DNA from: an uncultured Lachnospiraceae bacterium
GTDB lineage: Bacteria; Bacillota; Clostridia; Lachnospirales; Lachnospiraceae
Assembly: GCA_949840805.1 (NCBI GenBank)
Contig: CATKXR010000030.1
Coordinates: 1 to 52,337 of the forward strand
Direction: 5' to 3'
Length of the DNA stretch: 52,337 bases
The position numbers and the translations under genes are program-made. Under the pieces are notes generated by a model, which was not told the DNA's origin, searched no databases, and saw nothing but the letters and a program-made list of their open reading frames with translations. Of this stretch, positions 26,481 to 34,206 are shown piece by piece; positions within the stretch are counted from its first letter, which is position 1; every line of letters starts with the position of its first letter.

Positions 26481-27716
26481 ATGGAAGAAATCTTAAGTGA
26501 GGTATTTGGAATCTGGTATCTGATCGGGGCGGCTCTGGTCTTTTTTATGCAGGCCGGATTTGCCATGGTGGAAACCGGTTTTACCCGGGCGAAAAATGCC
26601 GGAAATATCATCATGAAGAATCTGATGGACTTTTGTATCGGCACAGTGGTTTTCATGTTTCTTGGATTTGGGATTCTTCTGGGAGAAGATGCCTTGGGAG
26701 GGCTTATAGGGCTGCCTACCCTGGGGATTATCACAGATTATGCACATTTTGACTGGTCCAATTTTGTGTTCAATCTGGTGTTCTGCGCCACGGCGGCCAC
26801 TATTGTGTCCGGCGCCATGGCGGAGCGTACCAAGTTTTTGTCCTACTGCGTATATTCCGCCATTATCTCTGCGGTGGTTTACCCGGTGGAGGCTCACTGG
26901 ATCTGGGGTGGCGGATGGCTGTCAGCCATGGGATTTCATGATTTTGCCGGTTCCTGCGCAATTCACATGGTAGGGGGATTTTCCGCGCTGATCGGCGCGT
27001 GGATGGAAGGGCCTCGTCTTGGAAAATATAATAAGGATAAAAGTCCCAACGCCATTCCCGGACATAATGTGGTAATCGGCTCCCTGGGATGCTTTATCCT
27101 TTGGTTCGGATGGTACGGGTTTAACGGAGCGGCTGCCACCAGCGGGCCTCAGCTTGCTTCTATCTTTGCCACGACCACCATTGCACCGGCAGTGGCTACC
27201 GTTACCTGTATGATTTTTACCTGGCTCAAATATGGGAAACCGGATGTGTCCATGTGCCTGAATGCGTCTCTGGCCGGCCTGGTTGGAATCACGGCGGGCT
27301 GTGATGTGATGGATGCCATGGGAGCGTTTGTTGTGGGAATCGTGTCCGGCATATTGGTGGTGTTTGGCGTGTGGTTCTGCGATTATGTGATCCATGTGGA
27401 TGATCCGGTGGGAGCGGTGGCCGTCCATTTCTGCAACGGAATATGGGGAACAATTGCCGTGGGCCTGTTTGCCACCACCTCAGCCCCGGCAAGCGAATAT
27501 ACGGGGTTGTTTTACGGAGGCGGCGTCTCCCTGCTTCTGACTCAGTTTACAGGCGTGGCAGGCGTGCTGGCCTGGACGGGAGTGACCATGTTTTTGGTGT
27601 TCAAGGCGATCGACAAGACGCTGGGGCTTCGGGTGACGGATCAGGAACAGATTGACGGACTGGATATCCATGAGCACGGGATGAATGCCTATGCAGGATT
27701 CCGGATTGATCGGTAA
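26481..27716 (+). CDS. amtB: Ammonium transporter (Amt/MEP family)
   Basis: The ATG at 26481 is eight bases after GAGGAGG; an in-frame ATG at 26475 is too close. The 411-residue protein has about eleven hydrophobic segments and the Amt hallmarks: GFAMVETGFTRAKNAGNIIM near the N-terminus, AHWIWGGGW, and the two pore histidine regions AIHMVGGFSALIGAW and VAVHFCNGIWGTIAVGL. It conducts ammonia/ammonium inward at low external nitrogen and is gated by GlnK from the same operon. A signal peptide is not obvious, as is usual for Gram-positive members. Confidence 0.96.
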   Translation: MEEILSEVFGIWYLIGAALVFFMQAGFAMVETGFTRAKNAGNIIMKNLMDFCIGTVVFMFLGFGILLGEDALGGLIGLPTLGIITDYAHFDWSNFVFNLVFCATAATIVSGAMAERTKFLSYCVYSAIISAVVYPVEAHWIWGGGWLSAMGFHDFAGSCAIHMVGGFSALIGAWMEGPRLGKYNKDKSPNAIPGHNVVIGSLGCFILWFGWYGFNGAAATSGPQLASIFATTTIAPAVATVTCMIFTWLKYGKPDVSMCLNASLAGLVGITAGCDVMDAMGAFVVGIVSGILVVFGVWFCDYVIHVDDPVGAVAVHFCNGIWGTIAVGLFATTSAPASEYTGLFYGGGVSLLLTQFTGVAGVLAWTGVTMFLVFKAIDKTLGLRVTDQEQIDGLDIHEHGMNAYAGFRIDR

Positions 27717-27764
27717 CTGCGGGAAAACCAGGTGAAAAACACCGGGGCAGGACAGTCCTTTATG

Positions 27765-27811
27765 TACAAAAATCCTCTTTGGGAAGCAGATTCCGGAAGA
27801 GGATTTTTGTA
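27765..27811 (+). terminator. Intrinsic terminator after amtB
   Basis: A perfect 15-base-pair stem (27765-27779 with 27797-27811) with an inner GGAA/TTCC pairing and a T-run inside the descending arm. From 27812 to 27968 the sequence has only a small CCGGC/GCCGG hairpin (27871-27889). Confidence 0.85.
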
Positions 27812-27968
27812 TGGGAGAGGGCGGGACCTATGAAATGCAGGGGGATTACAGGCTCCCCTGCTTTGCTCTGCCGGCTTTTCTTCAGCCGGTAGGGTGTGGG
27901 GACAGCGGCACCTACGGTATATCAGGCAGCAGGTCATTACAAATCTAAGACATTCTATGACACTGGGA

Positions 27969-27997
27969 TTGCCTTTTTGCTCCATATCTGATATTCT
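27969..27997 (+). promoter_or_regulatory. Possible promoter for the two-component pair
   Basis: TTGCCT (27969-27974), a 17-base spacer and TATTCT (27992-27997) lie directly ahead of the regulator gene. Both boxes are only partial matches. Confidence 0.35.
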
Positions 27998-28020
27998 GAC
28001 AATAAAGTGTGGTGATGAAA

Positions 28021-28734
28021 ATGATAAAATTCGCAATCTGTGACGACGAGCCGGTTATGGCACAAGAAATCAAAAATCAGCTTTCAGAGTACATGAATGG
28101 GAAGCATATTACATCATACTGTGTCAATAGCTATTCAGACGGACGTTCCCTTTTAGAGAGCGGTTGTGACTTTGATGTGATTTTCCTTGACATTCAAATG
28201 GAGCAGCCAAATGGGCTGGAAACCGCTAAAATATTGCGGCAGCATAAAAAACACTGCCTGTTGATTTTCGTGACGGTTCTGAAAGAGTGTGTATTTGACG
28301 CTTTTGAAGTGGAGGCATTTGACTATTTAATCAAACCATTAGATAGTGGCCATTTCAAGAGAACAATGGACAGGATGATCAAATCTATACAGCAGAGAGA
28401 GACAAAAAGCATTGTTGTCCAGAGAGGAACTTCCTGTGATGTTATTCTGTTAGCCGAAATCGTGTATTGCGAAGTGCAGGGCAGAAAAATATATATTCAC
28501 CAAAGTGATGGAAAAATTATCGACTACTATGGCAAATTGGATGATTTGGAGCAGCGTGTTGACGGACGTTTTTTCAGGTGCCACAGAAGTTATCTCGTCA
28601 ATCTTGAGTATGTGCGTGGATGTAACGCCGGACAAGTCATATTGCCACAGCGGGATACCATCCCTGTTTCCAGATTGCGTGAACGAGATTTGACGCAGGC
28701 TCTTTTGCGTTATATTAAAGAGAGGAATTTCTGA
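28021..28734 (+). CDS. LytTR-type response regulator (AgrA-like)
   Basis: The start is uncertain among GTG 28009, ATG 28015 and ATG 28021; I chose 28021 because MIKFAICDDEP is the normal family start and GGTGAT precedes it. The ~237 residues contain a receiver domain with the acidic pair CDDE, phospho-acceptor aspartate in VIFLDIQM, and conserved T/K positions (FVTVLKE, YLIKPLD). A LytTR DNA-binding domain follows (CEVQGRKIYIH, FFRCHRSYLVNLEYV). It is paired with the histidine kinase starting two bases after its stop. No agrB/agrD peptide genes are seen nearby, so its signal is unknown. Confidence 0.93.
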   Translation: MIKFAICDDEPVMAQEIKNQLSEYMNGKHITSYCVNSYSDGRSLLESGCDFDVIFLDIQMEQPNGLETAKILRQHKKHCLLIFVTVLKECVFDAFEVEAFDYLIKPLDSGHFKRTMDRMIKSIQQRETKSIVVQRGTSCDVILLAEIVYCEVQGRKIYIHQSDGKIIDYYGKLDDLEQRVDGRFFRCHRSYLVNLEYVRGCNAGQVILPQRDTIPVSRLRERDLTQALLRYIKERNF

Positions 28735-28735
28735 T

Positions 28736-30037
28736 ATGGATTATTTCAGCCTATGCCTTGACGGCCTTTGCCTGTTTGGGCAAAGTATAATACACATTGT
28801 TTTTGTCAGTTGTCTGACCGGGAAGAAACAGAAAATATGGCACTTTGCCAGCTACTTTTTTCTGCTCTGTACCATACAATGGTTTTTCACTACATTCGGC
28901 TTTCCCGATGAGTTGGCCATCGGTGCGGAGCTGTTTCTATTATACAGTGTGAGCCGTCTGGCTTTGCGTAACCGGCAATCTGTATCTTGGATCGCTGCAA
29001 TTTTGGCAGTTTATATTTCTCAGCTTTCTTTCGGTATCATCAATTCGGTAGAGATAATACTATTCCCCCGTATGGTCGGGAAAACACTGCTGTATCTGTT
29101 AGTTCTTTTAGCAACGCTGACTGTTTTTGCAATCTGCGCCTGTTGTTGTGGCGCGGTATTGAAATTTCTGTCTCTGACAGAAGATCATCAAACGCCGTAT
29201 GTCGGTTTGCTGCTATTTCCAGGGCTGTTTTTCTTTGCCGCTGAACTGTATATTCTGCAAACCTCATACAGTGTTCTTCCTGTGTCCCTTTCATTGGGGG
29301 ATACCGGGAAGCACTGTGCGTTATTACTCATGCAAATCCTGGGGCTGGTGGCGTTGCTTTGCACACTGTATGCATACCAACACATTTGCCATAGTTTTCA
29401 AACCCAGGCAGAGCTGCAATCTCTGGCGCAAGCGGCCCAAGCCCAAAAAATCTATATTGCCGAGGCACAAATACGCTACGAACAAACAAAAGCCTTTCGC
29501 CATGATATTGCTAATCATTTGTCTGTACTGAATGGGCTGTTAAATAATGGAGAACTGGATGAAAGCAAAGCATACTTGAACAAGCTGAAAACGGTTTCGT
29601 CTTCCCTATCCTTTCCATATCAAACAGGTAATCCGGTGGTAGATATTTTGTTAAGTGAAAAGCTGGGACTGGCAAAAGAAATTACAGCAGAGGTTTCACT
29701 GCTCCTGCCAAGGCCCTGCGGGATGGATGATTTTGATTTGTGTGTGATTTTTGCAAATGCGTTGGATAACGCAATCAATGCGTGTCAATCTGCTAAGGGG
29801 ACGAAGTTAATCCGTATCCAAGGAAAACAGCAGGGTGATTTTTATATGCTGGCGTTTGAAAACACCTGTTCTGATGAACCGCTGCCCCCGGCGGGAACAG
29901 GGCTTTCCAATATCAAATCGGTTGCGGAAAAATATCATGGCGTTACACTGACAGAAAAAGTGGGACAACGTTTTTCTTTGAATGTGCTGTTGGACATTTC
30001 ATTACATCCAGAGAACATTTCAGGACAAACCTATTGA
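28736..30037 (+). CDS. Membrane sensor histidine kinase, GHKL type (AgrC-like)
   Basis: The 433-residue protein has six or seven hydrophobic segments in residues 1-215, then a helix carrying the phospho-acceptor histidine in FRHDIANHL. A GHKL ATP-binding domain follows with an N box (FANALDNAINAC) and GTGLSNIKSVAEKYHG as the G2 region. This is the AgrC/VirS-like architecture that commonly detects peptides or membrane-active signals. GAGAGGAA precedes the ATG two bases after the regulator gene, so the two are translated together. Confidence 0.93.
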   Translation: MDYFSLCLDGLCLFGQSIIHIVFVSCLTGKKQKIWHFASYFFLLCTIQWFFTTFGFPDELAIGAELFLLYSVSRLALRNRQSVSWIAAILAVYISQLSFGIINSVEIILFPRMVGKTLLYLLVLLATLTVFAICACCCGAVLKFLSLTEDHQTPYVGLLLFPGLFFFAAELYILQTSYSVLPVSLSLGDTGKHCALLLMQILGLVALLCTLYAYQHICHSFQTQAELQSLAQAAQAQKIYIAEAQIRYEQTKAFRHDIANHLSVLNGLLNNGELDESKAYLNKLKTVSSSLSFPYQTGNPVVDILLSEKLGLAKEITAEVSLLLPRPCGMDDFDLCVIFANALDNAINACQSAKGTKLIRIQGKQQGDFYMLAFENTCSDEPLPPAGTGLSNIKSVAEKYHGVTLTEKVGQRFSLNVLLDISLHPENISGQTY

Positions 30038-30080
30038 TTTACACTAAAAAAACTTTATACTCCAATCAGGAGGTGATTTT

Positions 30081-30401
30081 ATGGATATTCCTGCTATCGG
30101 TTCAAGCTATCCGTCTGCAAATACCCGGCCAAATCAAAGCGCTGGCACTGACGCAAAAATAAAGTCGTTAGAACAGCAACTGCAAAAGCTAAACGTAGAA
30201 CGGCAAAAAGCAGTTCAGCGCAAAGACGAGGAACAAAAGAAAAAGATTGAGAAGCAAATTCAAGAAATTGAAAAACAAATCCAGCAGTTAAGACAACAGA
30301 AAAAGAAACGTACCCAAGAAACCGGGAATGATGAGCTTAATGTAAAAAAGGCATTTCAAAATTCACCAGATACCAGGAAATATCTTGATATCTATGCATA
30401 G
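30081..30401 (+). CDS. FlxA-like small coiled-coil protein
   Basis: A 106-residue protein behind a strong AGGAGGTGATTTT ribosome site. The first 25 residues are disordered (S/P/T/N-rich). Residues ~28-82 are one highly charged coiled coil with repeated KQIQEIEKQIQQL units, and a short C-terminal helix follows. This matches the FlxA-like family, whose function is not established. It may be part of the preceding two-component operon (44-base gap). A terminator follows. Confidence 0.75.
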   Translation: MDIPAIGSSYPSANTRPNQSAGTDAKIKSLEQQLQKLNVERQKAVQRKDEEQKKKIEKQIQEIEKQIQQLRQQKKKRTQETGNDELNVKKAFQNSPDTRKYLDIYA

Positions 30402-30439
30402 AGTGCTTTTCCGCCTGACGGCTTATAATGTCGATATCA

Positions 30440-30476
30440 GCATCCGAATGGCCTTGCGCCGTCCGGGTGCTTCTTT
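30440..30476 (+). terminator. Likely intrinsic terminator after the FlxA-like gene
   Basis: GCATCCG (30440-30446) pairs with CGGGTGC (30464-30470) and an inner GGC/GCC stem stacks on it. TTCTTT follows. It is slightly imperfect but well placed between unrelated genes. Confidence 0.6.
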
Positions 30477-30601
30477 CAGTCCGTGGCGATAATAAAACGG
30501 TGTTATGGAACAAAGTATAACCGCCATTTTTTAAGAAAGATAGTTTCAATTTCCAGAAAACAGTGGTAAAATTGCGTTATGGACAAGGAGGAGCATCTGA
30601 A

Positions 30602-31942
30602 ATGAAAAAATGGAAAAAAGGGTTATTTGCAGCAGGAGTGACAGCCATAGCGCTTCTGTCCGGCGGATATGGGCCTTATGAGGTGAAAACTGACGAAACG
30701 GCGGCGGAAAGCACAGAAAGCATGGAAGAATCCTCTGAAGCTTCCCGGGAAAATACGGAAACTTTGTCAAGGGTCATTCTGGTCGGGAAATCAGATTCAG
30801 ACAGAAAACAGGAGACTGCAGCCGAAGAGACTACAGCCGAGGAGACCACAACCGAAGAACCTTCAATCGATGAAGCCACAGCCAAAGAGTCAGCCACCGA
30901 TGAAACTGCAACCGAAGAACCTGCAGCCGAGGAGCCAGCCACCGATGAAACAGAGGAAAAGGCAGAATCCACAAAAAAAGAAGTGGTGATCTCCCTGGCC
31001 GGGGACTGCTCTCTTGGAAATCTTTCCATCCATGGGTATGAGGGAACTTTCCGGGAGATGTATGACCGGCAGGGTCCTTCCTGGTTTTTTAAAAATGTGA
31101 AACATATTTTTGAGGCCGACCATATGACTTTGGTCAATTTTGAGGGTGTCCTGACCAATTCCAATAACCGGGTGGAAAAGGCGTTTAACATCAAGGGAAA
31201 GCCAGAGTACATCCATATTCTTCCGGAGGCCGGGATCGATGCCGTCAGCTTTGGCAATAACCATCGGATTGATTATGGCGCCCAGGGGGTGGCAGATACG
31301 GTAGCTGCCTTTGAGAGCATCAGGCTTCCCTATGCCTATGACGACAATGTAGGGATCTTTGAGACAGAGAACGGGATAAAGATCGGGATCATCTCTGTGG
31401 ATGTGATCTACGGCGGAAGAAAAGTAGAGACTTATGTGCAGAACGGGATAGAGAAGCTGAGGCAGCAGGAGGCGGACCTGATCCTGGCCTGCTGCCACTG
31501 GGGGATTGAATCTACCTACAATGCCACCGGATACCAACTGGAGCTGGGCCATAAATGCATTGACTGGGGCGCAGACCTGGTGGTAGGCTGTCATCCCCAT
31601 GTGCTTCAGGGGGTGGAATACTATAACGGGAAATACATTATTTACAGCCTGGGGAATTTCTGCTTTGGGGGAAACCGGAATCCAAAAGACAAGAATACCA
31701 TGATCGCCCAGGCCAGATTTGAGATAGAAGACGGGGAAGCGGGGACTGCCGCAAAGGAAGCTCATCTGACCCTGATCCCCTGTACGCTCAGTTCCGTGGA
31801 GCACCGGAATGATTATTGTCCCACCGTGGCGGAGGGAGACAGGAAGCGCCTTATCATCCAAAGGCTTAACGAATACAGCAAAGCCTTTGGGGTAACGGTG
31901 GACGAAGACGGGAGAGTAAGGGCGGCAGAGCAAAGCAATTAG
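30602..31942 (+). CDS. CapA-family (poly-gamma-glutamate synthesis type) surface protein
   Basis: The ATG at 30602 follows AAGGAGG by ten bases and gives a classic signal peptide (MKKWKKG, then a hydrophobic core FAAGVTAIALLSG). The 446-residue protein then has a long E/T/A-rich low-complexity linker (~35-130) and a CapA domain with a metallophosphatase-like layout: SLAGDCSLG, LVNFEGVLT, SFGNNHRID, ACCHWGIE and GCHPHVLQG. CapA proteins take part in anchoring or making poly-gamma-glutamate, but lone CapA-like proteins also occur without the capBC genes, as here; the actual substrate is unknown. It is probably exported and wall-associated. Confidence 0.88.
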   Translation: MKKWKKGLFAAGVTAIALLSGGYGPYEVKTDETAAESTESMEESSEASRENTETLSRVILVGKSDSDRKQETAAEETTAEETTTEEPSIDEATAKESATDETATEEPAAEEPATDETEEKAESTKKEVVISLAGDCSLGNLSIHGYEGTFREMYDRQGPSWFFKNVKHIFEADHMTLVNFEGVLTNSNNRVEKAFNIKGKPEYIHILPEAGIDAVSFGNNHRIDYGAQGVADTVAAFESIRLPYAYDDNVGIFETENGIKIGIISVDVIYGGRKVETYVQNGIEKLRQQEADLILACCHWGIESTYNATGYQLELGHKCIDWGADLVVGCHPHVLQGVEYYNGKYIIYSLGNFCFGGNRNPKDKNTMIAQARFEIEDGEAGTAAKEAHLTLIPCTLSSVEHRNDYCPTVAEGDRKRLIIQRLNEYSKAFGVTVDEDGRVRAAEQSN

Positions 31943-31963
31943 GGGAAGGCAGCCGTCCCCCCG

Positions 31964-33295
31964 TCACCCATAATGATAGTCTTTTCGTTTGCCGGCCAGG
32001 AAGAAAGCCGTGATAAAAACTGTAAAAAGTTCCGCTACAACGATAGCCAGCCAGATACCGTCAATACCAATCCACAACGGCAGCGCAAGGACAGCAGCGG
32101 TCTGAAACAGGAATGTCCGCAAAAAAGAGATCGCCGCTGATATTGCCCCGTTGTTCAGCGCGGTAAAAAACGAGGAACCCCAGACATTTATCCCCATCAT
32201 GAAAAAGGAGAGGGAATAAAGGCGAAATCCCCTGCGGGTCATGAGATACAGCGTTTCATCATAGCCGGCAAATATTTTTACAAGGGGGCCTGCTGCCAGT
32301 TCTGCCAATATTGTCATAACAATGCCTGTGCCGCCCATGAGAATCAGGCTTTTCCGGTACAGGTTTTTCAGTTCGTCCCGGTTGTTTGCGCCATAATGGA
32401 AGCTGACAACCGGCGCGCTGCCGGAAGCGTAGCCTATGAAGATCGCCATAAAAATAAAATTAACATACATGATGATACCATAAGCCGCTATGCCATTTTC
32501 ACCGGCCAGCCGCATGAGCTGAAAATTGTACAGGATATTGATGACCGACGTAGAGAGGTTGGAAACCATTTCCGATGATCCGTTGGCACACGTAACCGCA
32601 AAAATCCTGGGTCGGAAGGGAGCTTTTGTAAGCCGGAGCAGGCTGTCGTTTTCCCTTAGAAAATAGATGAGTGGGATCAGGCTTCCGGCTACCTGCCCCA
32701 GCGCAGTGGCAAGCGCGGCCCCGGCAATCCCCCATCGGAAAACAACAATAAAGAAAAAATCCAGCACCATGTTGGTAACGCCTGCCAAAACGGATATTTT
32801 TAAGCTTAATTCCGGTTTTTCCGCAGCGATGAGAAATTGCTGGAACACGTTCTGGAGGACAAACGGAAGCTGGGATGCAAATAAAATCCTGCCATAAACG
32901 ATACAATAGCCTCTTAATTCCCCGTCCGCCCCCAAAGCATCGGCAATCTGCGGCATAAGGACGACGCCGATGCAGGAGAGAAGGACGCTGAGAAAAGAAG
33001 AGGCATATACCAGCATGGAGAAATACTGGTTTGCCAGTTCTTTTTTCTTTTCTCCCAGGGTTATGGAAATAACCGCGTTGCCGCCAGCGCCGATCATAAA
33101 ACCTACGGTTCCCACAGCCATGGTAACAGGCATGACAAGATTGACGGCGGCAAAGGGCGTTTTACCGACAAAGTTGGAAACAAAAAATCCATCTACAATA
33201 CTGTACAGAGAGATACAGACCATCATAAGGACAGGAGACGCCGTAAACCGAAGCAGGCGTTTATATGTAAAATGATCGGATAATTGGATTCTCAT
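31964..33295 (-). CDS. MATE-family multidrug/cation efflux transporter
   Basis: The start at 33295 (MRIQLSDHF) has AAAGGA 7 bases upstream; an earlier in-frame start would overlap the MarR gene without a ribosome site. The 443 residues show about twelve hydrophobic segments in two similar halves, with VNLVMPVTMAVGTVGFMIGAG and GAALATALGQVAGSLIP typical of MATE exporters. These expel cationic drugs or metabolites using Na+ or H+ gradients. It follows a MarR regulator on the same strand, suggesting substrate-inducible expression. It converges on capA with a 21-base gap. Confidence 0.93.
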   Translation of the reverse strand: MRIQLSDHFTYKRLLRFTASPVLMMVCISLYSIVDGFFVSNFVGKTPFAAVNLVMPVTMAVGTVGFMIGAGGNAVISITLGEKKKELANQYFSMLVYASSFLSVLLSCIGVVLMPQIADALGADGELRGYCIVYGRILFASQLPFVLQNVFQQFLIAAEKPELSLKISVLAGVTNMVLDFFFIVVFRWGIAGAALATALGQVAGSLIPLIYFLRENDSLLRLTKAPFRPRIFAVTCANGSSEMVSNLSTSVINILYNFQLMRLAGENGIAAYGIIMYVNFIFMAIFIGYASGSAPVVSFHYGANNRDELKNLYRKSLILMGGTGIVMTILAELAAGPLVKIFAGYDETLYLMTRRGFRLYSLSFFMMGINVWGSSFFTALNNGAISAAISFLRTFLFQTAAVLALPLWIGIDGIWLAIVVAELFTVFITAFFLAGKRKDYHYG

Positions 33296-33348
33296 AGTCT
33301 GTTCCTTTCCATGCATATCCATGCATAAGCCTTTTTCGGCTGCCCGGA

Positions 33349-33783
33349 TTACGGGTACAATTTCCGGCGGTAACATTCAATATATTTTTCAGTCAGACGC
33401 AGAAGTTCGTTCCGTTCGTTTGGCTCCATTTCCGAGAAAATGTCATTTTCCATCTTCACGACGGGTACAATGCATTTTTCCACCAGCGCCTCGCCGGCAG
33501 GAGTCAGCGACAGATAACGTTCCTGTTTATGGCCTGTTTTCAGAGTCAGGATTCCCTCCGCCTGCAGTTTTTTAATAGAAGAATTAATGGTTTTGCGGCT
33601 TATGGAATAATAATCTGCAATTTCTTTCTGGGAACACTCATTTCCAAATTCGGCAATCGTATAGAGAATAAGAAACGCGCTGTCTGACAGGCCGGATTTT
33701 AACGCAATTTCATGGTAGATATCATCTAATTCCCTATACAGCCGATTAAATTCTTTCAGTTCTCTTCCTTGTTTCAGGTTCAT
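33349..33783 (-). CDS. MarR-family transcriptional regulator
   Basis: The 144-residue protein has the winged-helix fold of MarR: FGNECSQKEIADYYSISRKT carries the turn and recognition helix, and GHKQERYLSLTPAGEAL is the wing with its conserved TPAG. AGGAGG precedes the start at 33783. It is the first gene of a two-gene unit with the MATE exporter, and its promoter carries two matching inverted repeats, so autorepression relieved by an exported compound is likely. Confidence 0.95.
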   Translation of the reverse strand: MNLKQGRELKEFNRLYRELDDIYHEIALKSGLSDSAFLILYTIAEFGNECSQKEIADYYSISRKTINSSIKKLQAEGILTLKTGHKQERYLSLTPAGEALVEKCIVPVVKMENDIFSEMEPNERNELLRLTEKYIECYRRKLYP

Positions 33784-33800
33784 ATGAAAACCTCCTCTTG

Positions 33801-33857
33801 TCCGAAATCGGATTTAAAGTCAAAGAATATGATAATCCGTTTTCGGATTTTTGTCAA
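33801..33857 (-). promoter_or_regulatory. MarR-MATE promoter with two inverted-repeat operators
   Basis: Read on the minus strand: TTGACA (33857-33852), 17 bases, TATCAT (33834-33829). Two sites share the form TCCG-N4-CGGA. One is at 33836-33847 between the -35 and -10 boxes, and one at 33801-33812 between the -10 and the ribosome site. This spacing would block polymerase binding and clearance when the regulator is bound. Confidence 0.8.
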
Positions 33858-34206
33858 TAGAAAAATGAAAAAGCAAAAAGAAAAATGCTTATTCGTCATG
33901 TGATGTTGCAAGAATATATTGCAAGGATAATCCATTTTAATTGCCTTATATGCATATAAAAATGCGTATAAAGCAATTGGTAAAATGTGTAAAAATTGCG
34001 GCACATAACTGGTTTATAATACAGAATATCTGGTAATATCTGGAAAATTCCGTTGACTTGATAATATTTCGAATGTTAAAATATTCCCAAAATTAATGTC
34101 GAAAATGCAAGAAATATGTAACTTATCACAATCCAGGCGGAGATATCTCTGTTTTTGTATATCACAAGTCAACAGAATAGAATAAAGAAGCCAGAGGGAC
34201 AAAAGC
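33858..34206. other. Intergenic region between marR and the contractile locus
   Basis: This AT-rich stretch holds the divergent promoter for the contractile operon (34053-34082) and a GAGATATCTC palindrome (34140-34149). It also has two copies of TTGCAA seven bases apart (33909-33927). I see no convincing gene; the minus-strand reading frame ending at 33780 has no ribosome site and overlaps the MarR promoter. Confidence 0.5.
34053..34082 (+). promoter_or_regulatory. Putative promoter of the contractile-system operon
   Basis: TTGACT (34053-34058) and TAAAAT (34077-34082) are separated by 18 bases. The transcript would have a leader of about 115 bases. It is the best promoter-like pair ahead of the sheath gene. 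Confidence 0.45.

Noticed and set aside
33780..34004. Minus-strand 74-codon ORF upstream of marR
   Set aside because: It covers the marR promoter and operators, has no ribosome site and is dominated by AT-rich codons.
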